Assembly: GCA_944323735.1 (NCBI GenBank)
Contig: CALUTO010000005.1
Location: 31,415 to 95,414, forward strand
Direction of reading: 5' to 3'
Length of the DNA: 64,000 nt
Source of the DNA: Candidatus Gastranaerophilales bacterium
Lineage (GTDB): Bacteria > Cyanobacteriota > Vampirovibrionia > Gastranaerophilales > Gastranaerophilaceae
Below the pieces are notes generated by a model. That model made no database searches, was not told the origin of the DNA, and saw only the letters and a program-made list of their open reading frames with translations. Shown piece after piece: positions 36,477 to 44,587 of the stretch. The stretch's first letter is position 1; each line of letters begins with the position of its first letter. The translations under genes were made by a program, and so were the position numbers.

Positions 36477-37823
36477 ATGACACAGGCATTTTACAGCGCA
36501 ATCGGCGGTATGTCCGCCGGACAGACACAAATCAATGTTGTAGCCGACAACATTGCAAACATGAACACAGTTGGGTTCAAAGCATCCAGCGTTCAGTTCT
36601 CGGATGTATACTACAGAACATTGAGCAGCGGCAGTGCACCGCAGAACAATGTCGGAGGTATTAACCCTAAACAAATCGGTATCGGTGTTCAGGTTTCACA
36701 GATTTCCAGAGACTTTAATGCAGGTACGACTCTTGCAACCGGTCAGGCTACACATGTAAGCATTCAAGGTAACGGCTTCTTTACTGTTGCTTCCCCAACT
36801 GTTGAAGTTCTGTTCACAAGAGCCGGAAACTTTGAACTTGATGCGGACGGACACCTTGTAATGCCAAATGGTTATAAAGTACTCGGTACAGATACGTCAA
36901 TGACCACGTCAACAAGCACTATTCCTATCAAAATCCCGACATTAATCAACACAGAGACAACTCCGTCAACAAATGACCATATGCTCGTAAAACGTCTTGA
37001 CAGATTGAACGGTATTCAGGCAGGTTATGGCACAGCGCAAATTTCAACTGTTGATGACCAGGGTCAGGTTCAGGATACATATGATATTGAAATTACTGAA
37101 AATATGACAATGGAGCAGTTTATTGATGAAATAAAAGATGCAACAGGAAACGCAGTAGAAGTTACTCTTGATAATGGTCAATTGAACTTTAAAGCGGCGG
37201 ACGGCAATTCTTCTCTTGAATTCAAGAGCGGAACATCTTCTATCTTTTCTAATATGAACCTGAACAGACCGGATGGCTCCGACACTTATACCTCTCAGGT
37301 GCTGGACTATCAGCAGACAATCCGTTCCGGAACATCAAGCATCAGCACAGCACAGCAGCAGCAGTCTATAAGCATTTTTGAAGACGGTACAATCGAAGTT
37401 ACATACGGCAACAATGACAAACTGAGCGTTATGAAAGACCCTGACAATCCGAACAGAGTAATCTTTAAATACACAACAAACAGCAACATTGTTATCTCCG
37501 GTGACGATATAGATATGGAGGAAGGACTTGCAGTTCCTGCTAACCTCCAGATTCAGATGGCTAACTTTGTTAACCCCAACGGTTTGAAAGCAGCCGGAAA
37601 CAATACATATTCAACAGGCCCGAACATCGGTCTTGCCACATTCGGCGCTGTTTCTTCTAACGCATTCGGACAGGTAAAATCCGGTGTACTGGAAGGTTCA
37701 AACGTTGACCTTGCTTCTGAATTTGCGGATATGATTGTTGCTCAAAGAGCTATTGAAGCAAACAGCCGGGTATTCAACGCCTCAAACGAAATCCTCCAGA
37801 CACTCTCCTACCTCGGTCAGTAG
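36477..37823 (+). CDS. flgE: Flagellar hook protein FlgE
   Basis: 448 residues. N-terminal FYSAIGGMSAGQTQINVVAD, NIANMNTVGFKASSVQFSD and C-terminal SNVDLASEFADMIVAQRAIE with ANSRVF are the D0 coiled-coil signatures of rod/hook proteins. The middle carries hook D1/D2 domains and a module resembling the FlgD tail. Polymerises into the hook. GGGAGG precedes the ATG; a terminator follows. Confidence 0.95.
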   Translation: MTQAFYSAIGGMSAGQTQINVVADNIANMNTVGFKASSVQFSDVYYRTLSSGSAPQNNVGGINPKQIGIGVQVSQISRDFNAGTTLATGQATHVSIQGNGFFTVASPTVEVLFTRAGNFELDADGHLVMPNGYKVLGTDTSMTTSTSTIPIKIPTLINTETTPSTNDHMLVKRLDRLNGIQAGYGTAQISTVDDQGQVQDTYDIEITENMTMEQFIDEIKDATGNAVEVTLDNGQLNFKAADGNSSLEFKSGTSSIFSNMNLNRPDGSDTYTSQVLDYQQTIRSGTSSISTAQQQQSISIFEDGTIEVTYGNNDKLSVMKDPDNPNRVIFKYTTNSNIVISGDDIDMEEGLAVPANLQIQMANFVNPNGLKAAGNNTYSTGPNIGLATFGAVSSNAFGQVKSGVLEGSNVDLASEFADMIVAQRAIEANSRVFNASNEILQTLSYLGQ

Positions 37824-37857
37824 TCTGAATAATCCTTAAGTAATAATTGATTTATAA

Positions 37858-37888
37858 AAAAACCGCAGACTAAAATCTGCGGTTTTTC
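37858..37888 (+). terminator. flgE terminator
   Basis: AAAAACCGCAGA, CTAAAA loop, TCTGCGGTTTTT. Confidence 0.94.
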
Positions 37889-38001
37889 ACATTGCGAAAT
37901 ATGTCCGGTTGTTACAATTAATTAATTTTTTTTAATTAAATACCAAACAAAACTTTGTTTGTTGTTTAATTAGTTATCACATAAAAGGAATGGAGAAAAA
38001 T

Positions 38002-38241
38002 ATGCGCATACCACCGGCCGTAAACAAATATCAGGATGTTATTAACAAATTTAAAAAAGATAAAGGCTACAAAGTTATAGAGGATAGAAACGGCTGGATT
38101 GCTTTATATAAAGGTATCAGGTCTTCTGATGGAAAAGGAAAAGATGAACTGGTAAGAAGAATCGTTCAGCCTGACGGCAGTGAAGAACTGCATTTTACTG
38201 AAAAAATATGCGATGGCTTAAAAAAACTTTTTTCCAAATAA
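38002..38241 (+). CDS. Small basic protein, unknown
   Basis: 79 residues from the ATG at 38002, which has GGAG six bases upstream; an in-frame ATG at 37990 is too close to AGGA. No family recognised. Lys-rich, with a probable short beta hairpin (VIEDRNGWIALYKGIRS) and a C-terminal helix. It follows the hook cluster after a terminator. Confidence 0.65.
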   Translation: MRIPPAVNKYQDVINKFKKDKGYKVIEDRNGWIALYKGIRSSDGKGKDELVRRIVQPDGSEELHFTEKICDGLKKLFSK

Positions 38242-38437
38242 AAATTTTTTAAAATAATTAAAGTATTTTATTCTTTCCTGAAAATCTTTTTGCAGGCGTT
38301 ATTCCTGTGCGAATTTTATTATTTTTCAGTATTGATTATTGTAACTAAACTTAAAAATTCACAATAAGTTCAGGCAATTTTTTAATACAAAATGACTTTA
38401 TATATATGAAAGCTCTCTCTTCTTATTTAAATACAAC

Positions 38438-38470
38438 AGACCTTATGTATTAAATGTAAGGTCTTTTTTT
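38438..38470 (+). terminator. Terminator of the 79-residue gene
   Basis: AGACCTTA, an 11-base loop, TAAGGTCT and a T-run that reaches the stop codon of the convergent gene. Confidence 0.85.
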
Positions 38471-40569
38471 TATACCATTTTTAAATCTGCAAGTTTCGGA
38501 TCGAGCAATCTGCGCCCGACATTGTCAAATTGTATTGAGCACAGTGTTTTTTTGCCGTATGAGATAATTTGCTCAACAACGCCTCTTCCGTATTTTTCGT
38601 GGTAAACAACATTCCCTTCCGAAAGTTTATTGCCGCCGGTTACGGATGTTTCACCATAGTTTGTACTAAACACAGGAACAGTAGGCTTTTCTTCCTGAGA
38701 TACAGTCTGTGACTGCTGCATGTGAACATTGTTTGAAACAAAAGAAAGATTTTCAGCAGCGGTGTCATCATCCGATATTTCTGTCATCTGAGGCATTTCC
38801 TGAACTGCAGTCTGTGTAAAAGCTGACCCGGCAAACAAATCCTCAACTTCATCATCTTCCGGAAGAAGCTCAAAATCTTCATCTTCTTTTTGTTCGTTTA
38901 AAAGTGTATCCATATCCTTTTGCTGCGGCATATTTATTTGCGCAGCCTGTGCAACTTGTTCCGGTTGTGCATCAAACCCGCTGTCAAAATTTTCAGAGTC
39001 AACGGATAAATCATTTTGAGAAAAATGTGTTTGCTCTTCAGGTATTACCTGCACTGAAAATTCATCCTGTGAAACAGCAGCCTGTTCGTTTGAAAAATCA
39101 GATTGCATGTCAGAAACAGACTCCGCCTGAACTTCATTGTGATTTATATCATCAAGAAAATCCAAATCTTCATCCGAGAGCATGTTTTCATAATCAATCT
39201 GCTGCGCAGGCTCTTCATTCACCGATACAAACATCGAGTCAACATCTTTTGCTATCTGCTGTTCAAGCGGATCCTGCAGAATATTCGATAAATCATCTGT
39301 TTGTACTGTTTGAGTTTCGTTTGATATGATTTCAATATCTTCAGGGCTGATTGTTTCAACAGCTGACTGTTTTTTCTCAGAAAGCTTTCTGACAATAAGC
39401 GGAGTATAGAGAGTGTCGTCTCCTGTTATCACAAATTCTCCTTCTGCAAGTTTTGAGAGGAAGGAGTTGTATGTCGGATAAACTTTTTGCAGTTCCTCAG
39501 GTGTGAACAGAATAATATTTTTAGCAAGTGATTTTAAATGGTTTGCATATTTGCAACCGTAGCCCGATGCAACAGTTGCTTTCCTGACCCTGAATAATTT
39601 ATCCAGCAGATGGACATCCGATGTTTCATCCGTTATTGATACAAAATAATGCACACTTTCGGGGAGTTTGTCTATTATATAGCTTACAGCTTCTTTTCTC
39701 CAGTTTTCAGGAACATTATTGAGTTTCAGAATAGTTAAATTATTAAAGCTTGCAGAATTTACCAGTGCATCGAAATCCTGTTCTTTTGAAGCAAAAAGCC
39801 TGTACTGGTTATATTTTAAAAGTTTGTTCCTGAATAAAATTATACCGAGTGATTTGTCTGTCTGATATATATCTTCAACAACCTCCAGCAATGTTGAAAA
39901 CGGGATAAAGCCGGTATTTTCGCTTCTTAAATATTCCTGAATATCGACTATTATATCCTGAACAATAGCTTTCTGTTCAATCGTCAATCCTGAAAGGTCA
40001 TTTTCATATATATAATTCAGAGTGTCCGTGTTAATCGGAAGTTTGAAGTTTTTACAAATTTCATAGGTGCTCTCTGAGTCTATTTCAATTGTTCCGTCCA
40101 AATCAAAAACCAGGCAGTTTTTGTCTTTTAAGTTATTTAAAATTGTTTTAAAAATATAATTTGTATCAGAATGCCTGTCAGACTGTATATAGAGAAATTT
40201 ATCAAGAAAAGATTTTTCATATTTTAAAGGCGGATTCACAGAGCATGTAAGCTCACCGAGACAAACAGCACCGCTTTGTTTAGAGAAAGCTCTTTGAATA
40301 ACACCTGCATCCGTAACGCTGATTTTTGTATCAAGAGACGGCACATATCCGCTGTAGGGTGAGAGTTTTCCATCCTGAGCTATATTAAAACAAAATTTCA
40401 AAACAGCCTGATTTGCACTCTGTATGGAAGTTGATTCAATAGATATAACCTGTGCGCAAATCTTTTTGTTTTCATCATCAAGAGTAAGAAAATCAGACAG
40501 CACAAGTTTCGTCTCAGCGGGACGATATAATATTTTTGCAAAATTGTTTTTTATTTCTGTGATTTTCAT
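38470..40569 (-). CDS. Large protein with C-terminal PcrA/UvrD-type Tudor domain
   Basis: 699 residues, no named family. Residues ~1-130 look like a beta barrel. ~140-400 resembles an ATPase fold with a Walker B-like strand (NCLVFDLDGT) but no Walker A GxxGKS loop. ~410-640 is a long acidic, Gln/Asp/Ser-rich, probably disordered region. The last ~50 residues (GNVVYHEKYGRGVVEQIISYG, then IQFDNVGRRLLDPKLADL) match the C-terminal domain of PcrA/UvrD helicases, which contacts RNA polymerase. No helicase motifs are present. A HerA-like degenerate ATPase is one reading. Confidence 0.7.
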   Translation of the reverse strand: MKITEIKNNFAKILYRPAETKLVLSDFLTLDDENKKICAQVISIESTSIQSANQAVLKFCFNIAQDGKLSPYSGYVPSLDTKISVTDAGVIQRAFSKQSGAVCLGELTCSVNPPLKYEKSFLDKFLYIQSDRHSDTNYIFKTILNNLKDKNCLVFDLDGTIEIDSESTYEICKNFKLPINTDTLNYIYENDLSGLTIEQKAIVQDIIVDIQEYLRSENTGFIPFSTLLEVVEDIYQTDKSLGIILFRNKLLKYNQYRLFASKEQDFDALVNSASFNNLTILKLNNVPENWRKEAVSYIIDKLPESVHYFVSITDETSDVHLLDKLFRVRKATVASGYGCKYANHLKSLAKNIILFTPEELQKVYPTYNSFLSKLAEGEFVITGDDTLYTPLIVRKLSEKKQSAVETISPEDIEIISNETQTVQTDDLSNILQDPLEQQIAKDVDSMFVSVNEEPAQQIDYENMLSDEDLDFLDDINHNEVQAESVSDMQSDFSNEQAAVSQDEFSVQVIPEEQTHFSQNDLSVDSENFDSGFDAQPEQVAQAAQINMPQQKDMDTLLNEQKEDEDFELLPEDDEVEDLFAGSAFTQTAVQEMPQMTEISDDDTAAENLSFVSNNVHMQQSQTVSQEEKPTVPVFSTNYGETSVTGGNKLSEGNVVYHEKYGRGVVEQIISYGKKTLCSIQFDNVGRRLLDPKLADLKMV

Positions 40570-40619
40570 TAAATTACCGGCTGTCTAACAGAATCCATTA
40601 TATAATAAAAAAACAAAGA

Positions 40620-40868
40620 TTAGCAGACCTCTTCCTGCAGAGCAACCGATGCTATCTGATTTGACATAATTGCAACTTTTTTTATCGGTCCTGTCGGTTC
40701 TTTTTCTATAATTCTTGCTACATTTGCACCGGTTTTTATTGCATTCAGAAAATCTTCGTATTCTGCTTTCGGATTTTCAAAATATAGAACCATGGGTGCT
40801 GCAGCTCCTTTTAGAAAAACGAGAAGAGCAAGTCTTGATTTAAACTGCGGAGGGAATTGCTGTGCCAT
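40620..40868 (-). CDS. Small conserved-looking protein, unknown
   Basis: 82 residues. AGGAG six bases before the ATG. Contains PQFKSRLALLVFLKGAAAPM, FENPKAEYEDFLNAIKTG and KKVAIMSNQIASVALQEE: a compact alpha/beta protein with an ordered feel, perhaps a regulatory or binding module. No family recognised. It lies 50 bases upstream (on the minus strand) of the PcrA-domain gene and may be co-transcribed with it. Confidence 0.65.
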   Translation of the reverse strand: MAQQFPPQFKSRLALLVFLKGAAAPMVLYFENPKAEYEDFLNAIKTGANVARIIEKEPTGPIKKVAIMSNQIASVALQEEVC

Positions 40869-40913
40869 TTTTGTCTCCTGTAATCTTTTTTGTAATTATA
40901 TAACAAGTAAGAA

Positions 40914-41501
40914 TTAAAATTCAATCCCCTTACGGGCGGAGATACCTTTATCCCAATAATGTTTTACGGGTATAATTTCAGACACAAGATGCGCCGTTTC
41001 TATGATTTCGGGCTTTGCATTCCGTCCGGTCAGAACTATTTCCATAGTATCAGGTTTATTTTTTAACACATCTATCATTTCCTGTAAATCAATCAGTCCT
41101 AAGTCAATGGCAATGTTAGCTTCATCCAGTATCACCATCTGATACTCATTATTTTTTATGGCTTTTTTGGCAATTTCCCAGCCCGACTGCGCCTGTTTTT
41201 TGTCTGCTTCCGTGAGATTAGACGAATACACAATTCTATCCAGTCCGGACTGCACAATTTTGATTTTGTCCTTGTAATCATCGCACAGATTCATAAAAGT
41301 GTAGAGCTCGCCGTAATTGTTCCCTCCTTTTGTGAACATAACGACAAGAATTCTCCAGCCGCGTCCGAGTGCTCTTACTGCAAGCCCTAATGATGCCGTT
41401 GTTTTCCCTTTTCCGTTTCCGGTGTAAACCTGTATATATCCGTGTTCCGAGAATTCAGGGTTGACTAAATTATTGTGTAATACATCGTGATTGTTTTCCA
41501 T
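40914..41501 (-). CDS. cobO: Cob(I)yrinic acid a,c-diamide adenosyltransferase
   Basis: About 195 residues from the ATG at 41501 (an ATG at 41510 is also possible; the frame is open to 41555). Walker A is TGNGKGKTTASLGLAVRALGRG; VVMFTKGG, VILDEANIAIDLGLI, VLTGRNAKPEII and the C-terminal HYWDKGISARKGIEF are CobO/BtuR hallmarks. It adenosylates corrinoids to make adenosylcobalamin. No other cobalamin gene is here, suggesting corrinoid salvage. No clear Shine-Dalgarno. Confidence 0.93.
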   Translation of the reverse strand: MENNHDVLHNNLVNPEFSEHGYIQVYTGNGKGKTTASLGLAVRALGRGWRILVVMFTKGGNNYGELYTFMNLCDDYKDKIKIVQSGLDRIVYSSNLTEADKKQAQSGWEIAKKAIKNNEYQMVILDEANIAIDLGLIDLQEMIDVLKNKPDTMEIVLTGRNAKPEIIETAHLVSEIIPVKHYWDKGISARKGIEF

Positions 41502-41558
41502 TTTATACATTATAATAATATTAACAGACACTGTAAAGCGTAATACAAAGGGCAAGCA

Positions 41559-42110
41559 ATGACAACAAAAGCAGAACTAAGACAACAGGCTAAGATTTTA
41601 AGAAAAAATTTGCAGCAGGATATTTGTTCAGAAAAAATAGTAAGCCATATATTAAACTGGGAAAAATTTAATACGGCAAAAAACATAATGTTATACTACC
41701 CGGTTAACAATGAAATAAATCTCCTTTCTCTGCCGGATGACAAAACATACTTTCTGCCCAAAGTTGTTGAAAATGACATACAGGTTTGTCCTTTTGTAAA
41801 AAACAGACTTGTAAACGGAAAATTCGGAATACCCGAGCCGGCTGGAGAGACTGTTGAGAATTTAAACATTCTGGATATAATTTTCATTCCGGCACTTGCC
41901 GCAGATGTACGGGGGTATCGCATAGGCTACGGCGGCGGCTATTACGACAGGTTTTTGCAACGGCTTAACAACAGGACAATTAAAGTTATCCCGCTGTATT
42001 CAAAACTTCTTCTGGAAAACATTCCGACAGAGCCTCATGATATAAAAGCTGATTTTATTGTTACAGAAAATGAAATATTTTCAACATCCGTAAAGACAGT
42101 ACTGTCTTGA
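41559..42110 (+). CDS. 5-formyltetrahydrofolate cyclo-ligase family protein
   Basis: 183 residues. KAELRQQAKILRKNL start, IMLYYPVNNEINL, KFGIPEPAG and the ATP/folate motif YRIGYGGGYYDRFL. The enzyme returns 5-formyl-THF to 5,10-methenyl-THF using ATP. AAGGGC is upstream. It is divergent from cobO with 57 bases between the starts, room for back-to-back promoters. Confidence 0.93.
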   Translation: MTTKAELRQQAKILRKNLQQDICSEKIVSHILNWEKFNTAKNIMLYYPVNNEINLLSLPDDKTYFLPKVVENDIQVCPFVKNRLVNGKFGIPEPAGETVENLNILDIIFIPALAADVRGYRIGYGGGYYDRFLQRLNNRTIKVIPLYSKLLLENIPTEPHDIKADFIVTENEIFSTSVKTVLS

Positions 42111-42171
42111 ACGGGATAAAATTTTTTATTAAATATAAAATTAGATGTGTGCAATTTAAAAATATTTTTTG

Positions 42172-42177
42172 TATAAT
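42172..42177 (+). promoter_or_regulatory. -10 box for the ferredoxin gene
   Basis: TATAAT 49 bases before the ATG; no good -35 is seen. Confidence 0.38.
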
Positions 42178-42225
42178 ATAAATTGATAAAAATATCTTTA
42201 AAGATATGTAAAAAAGGAGAAAGAA

Positions 42226-42402
42226 ATGAAAGTAAAAGTAGAAGACAGCTGCATTAGCTGCGGAGCTTGCGAATCTTTATGCCCGGAAGTTTTCAAACTT
42301 GAAGACATTGCTGTTGCTAATGAATCAGCAGTTGCCGGCAACGAAGATTGCGTTAAAGAAGCAGCGGATGCTTGCCCTGTAAGTGCTATTGTTGTTGAAT
42401 AA
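42226..42402 (+). CDS. Monocluster 4Fe-4S ferredoxin
   Basis: 58 residues, with AAGGAG seven bases before the ATG. Ligands are C9, C12, C15 (CISCGAC) and C50 (ACPVSAIVVE), one 4Fe-4S cluster. C19 and C42 are placed like the disulfide pair of Desulfovibrio gigas ferredoxin II. Acidic throughout. A likely low-potential carrier for the hydrogenases encoded at 59-64 kb or for radical SAM enzymes. A terminator follows. Confidence 0.93.
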   Translation: MKVKVEDSCISCGACESLCPEVFKLEDIAVANESAVAGNEDCVKEAADACPVSAIVVE

Positions 42403-42421
42403 TAAGAGCACACAATATTCG

Positions 42422-42454
42422 AAAAGACTGTCCGTAAAACAGGCAGTCTTTTTT
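42422..42454 (+). terminator. Ferredoxin gene terminator
   Basis: AAAAGACTG ... CAGTCTTTTTT with a 13-base interior that can pair partly. Confidence 0.85.
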
Positions 42455-42492
42455 GATATAATGATTTTGTTGTCAAAAACAAGGTGTTTTAA

Positions 42493-43134
42493 ATGAAAAA
42501 TATTGATGCTATTGTATCTGGAATAAAAGGAATGAACCTTCCGCAGACAGATTTTGTAAAGATGATGGAGGAATTAAAAAATCCGTTTCTTGTTTTAATT
42601 TGCTGCATTCTAAGCCTGCGAACAAACGACAAAACGACATATCCTGCATCTTTGCGGATGATGAAGCTGGGGAAAACACCTGAGGACTTTTTAAAGGTAG
42701 ATGTCGAAGATTTGTCAAAAGCTATTTATCCGGTAGGTTTTTACAGAAATAAAGCCGAACAGATTTTACAAATAGCTGACGAAATTGTTCATAAATGCAA
42801 CGGCAAAGTTCCGGAGTCAATAGATGAACTCGTAAAATTCAAAGGGGTCGGACGAAAAACAGCAAACCTTGTTATGGCAAAAGGATTTCTCTCTCCTGCA
42901 ATCTGTGTGGATGTTCATGTACACAGAATCTCCAACAGACTCGGGCTTGTTAGTACAAAAACTCCTGATGAAACGGAGATGGAGCTTAGAAAAATTCTGC
43001 CTGAAAAATACTGGCTGGATATAAATACAATTTTAGTGACTTTCGGACAGAATATCTGTAAACCCCAAAAGCCACTTTGCTCACAATGCGATATTAAAAA
43101 TTACTGCAATCACTATTTGAATTCAAAGAATTAA
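42493..43134 (+). CDS. nth: Endonuclease III (DNA glycosylase/AP lyase)
   Basis: 213 residues. Removes oxidised pyrimidines. Helix-hairpin-helix FKGVGRKTANLVMAKG with the catalytic Lys (GRKTAN), catalytic Asp in CVDVHVHRISNRLGL, and the 4Fe-4S loop CX6CX2CX5C (CKPQKPLCSQCDIKNYC). Normal length. Its last four bases overlap the convergent 91-residue gene. Confidence 0.95.
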   Translation: MKNIDAIVSGIKGMNLPQTDFVKMMEELKNPFLVLICCILSLRTNDKTTYPASLRMMKLGKTPEDFLKVDVEDLSKAIYPVGFYRNKAEQILQIADEIVHKCNGKVPESIDELVKFKGVGRKTANLVMAKGFLSPAICVDVHVHRISNRLGLVSTKTPDETEMELRKILPEKYWLDINTILVTFGQNICKPQKPLCSQCDIKNYCNHYLNSKN

Positions 43135-43406
43135 AATTTACCCATAGAAACAAAGTTCATAATATCAAAGATAGAATCTTTAACGAACTCTACTGCCAGT
43201 TCCTGAATAGGTCTTTTGTCAAGATAATCAAATGCTACATAAATCGGATCTCTTGAGTTTTTAAATCTCATTCTGATATCTTTTTTGTCAAGGATATCCA
43301 GATTAGCAGCAAGCTGTTTGTTCTGGGCGGGTTTTCTTCTGAGGGGAGTGAATGAACCATTTCCGCTTCTGTTATTGCTCATATTTGATGCTGCTGCTAT
43401 TGCCAT
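43131..43406 (-). CDS. Small protein, unknown
   Basis: 91 residues with AAGGAG eight bases upstream of the ATG. A polar Asn/Ser-rich leader (MAIAAASNMSNNRSGNGSF) leads into a basic segment and then an ordered C-terminal part (IRMRFKNSRDPIYVAFDYLD, VEFVKDSIFDIMNF). The leader ends in GSFTPLRRK, a loose echo of the motif in the two HNH-like neighbours. Function unknown; it follows them on the same strand. Confidence 0.65.
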   Translation of the reverse strand: MAIAAASNMSNNRSGNGSFTPLRRKPAQNKQLAANLDILDKKDIRMRFKNSRDPIYVAFDYLDKRPIQELAVEFVKDSIFDIMNFVSMGKF

Positions 43407-43513
43407 TTTGTTATCTCCTTTGTATCTCTTATGTATATATAAACGTATATACTTTTAAAAAATTGCCTTTTTGGCTGCATTTTTATTAAGAAATATTACA
43501 AAAGATATATAAT

Positions 43514-44587
43514 TTACCACTGACTGCTTATTTTCGGAGGTACAAAAGGTTTTCTGTATTTCGAAATATCAAGATTAATAACCCCGTCTGTTTCTTCAAA
43601 AAGCTGTTTTTGTATCTGATACGGATAATTTTCAAACCCGAAAATATATTTTCTGTTTAGATATGAAATTACCCTGTCAATGTATTTCTGGCTGTTTTTT
43701 ACCATAGCCGGATTTTCTTTGATAAATTCACTGTAGGGGATACTGCCTCTGTCGTTGTTACATTTTCTACACATAACAATGAAGTTTGATGCGTGATCCG
43801 CACCGCTTTCGGAGGATGCCCTGACGTGTTCAATTGATGCTTTTGCGCTTTCCAGAAGCTTTTTTGCAATTGTTTCTGCGTCAGCATTCGCATATTTTAC
43901 AAAAAAAGAATCCATATCATTTGAAGAACTTGGCAGATGCTGTATGATGGAAACGATTTTGGAGATTTCTTCTTTTTCCGGACAGGAGTTCATAAGTTCT
44001 GCAAACTCTTTTATCATTCTCCTTCTTTTGCCTTTTACGTTTTTTTCTTCAAGAAACATAATTTGTCTTGCATTTTTTAGTGCTTTATTTAGTTTTTCCT
44101 GCGAGTCTGCACTGATATTCAAATCGATATTCTCTATTGCACTAAGAACTTTCAGCTGTTTTATTTCTGTATTGGCAAGATGGTAGTAGCGTTTTCTTAT
44201 GAACAAATCGTGTAAATTCAAATCCGGATATTTTTTGCTGAGTTTTTCCAGACGTCTGAAAACCGCTCTTTCTGTTTTTTGCATTCTGGGTTCATATTTT
44301 TTTAGCACCCGCAATACATCATAGGCAGGCACATCATAATTTTTCAAAAGGGGTCTGTCAAAAACATTTTCGGGTATAACTATTCTCCCGCAGCAGGCAC
44401 AGGGCAAAAGAGGAATATTTGTCAGAGCTGTTTCATAATTTCTTTCTTTTCGGCCGGCACCAAAAGAGACCGTATCATACTTCAATGGCTGCAGTTTTTT
44501 AGAAAAAACAGCTGTTGTTTTTGCCGGAGTTACAGAAGATGGGGTGTTAAAATTAATGTTTATTAGTGGTATTGAAGTAATTTTCAT
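43514..44587 (-). CDS. HNH-like protein, short paralogue, split zinc motif
   Basis: 357 residues. A polar leader ends in S41-F42-G43-A44-G45-R46. A zinc-type CACCG motif (C63, C66) follows, then about 187 residues of helices including KTERAVFRRLEKLSKKYPDL, then the HNH core: E253-H254, N268, and C273-x2-C276-N277-N278 (FIVMCRKCNNDRG). In ordinary HNH nucleases the first Cys pair is only some 15 residues before the His. The C-terminus (NSQKYIDRVI, then GVINLDISKY) aligns with the neighbouring paralogue, whose 3' end it overlaps by 35 bases. Nuclease activity is inferred, not shown. Confidence 0.75.
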   Translation of the reverse strand: MKITSIPLININFNTPSSVTPAKTTAVFSKKLQPLKYDTVSFGAGRKERNYETALTNIPLLPCACCGRIVIPENVFDRPLLKNYDVPAYDVLRVLKKYEPRMQKTERAVFRRLEKLSKKYPDLNLHDLFIRKRYYHLANTEIKQLKVLSAIENIDLNISADSQEKLNKALKNARQIMFLEEKNVKGKRRRMIKEFAELMNSCPEKEEISKIVSIIQHLPSSSNDMDSFFVKYANADAETIAKKLLESAKASIEHVRASSESGADHASNFIVMCRKCNNDRGSIPYSEFIKENPAMVKNSQKYIDRVISYLNRKYIFGFENYPYQIQKQLFEETDGVINLDISKYRKPFVPPKISSQW

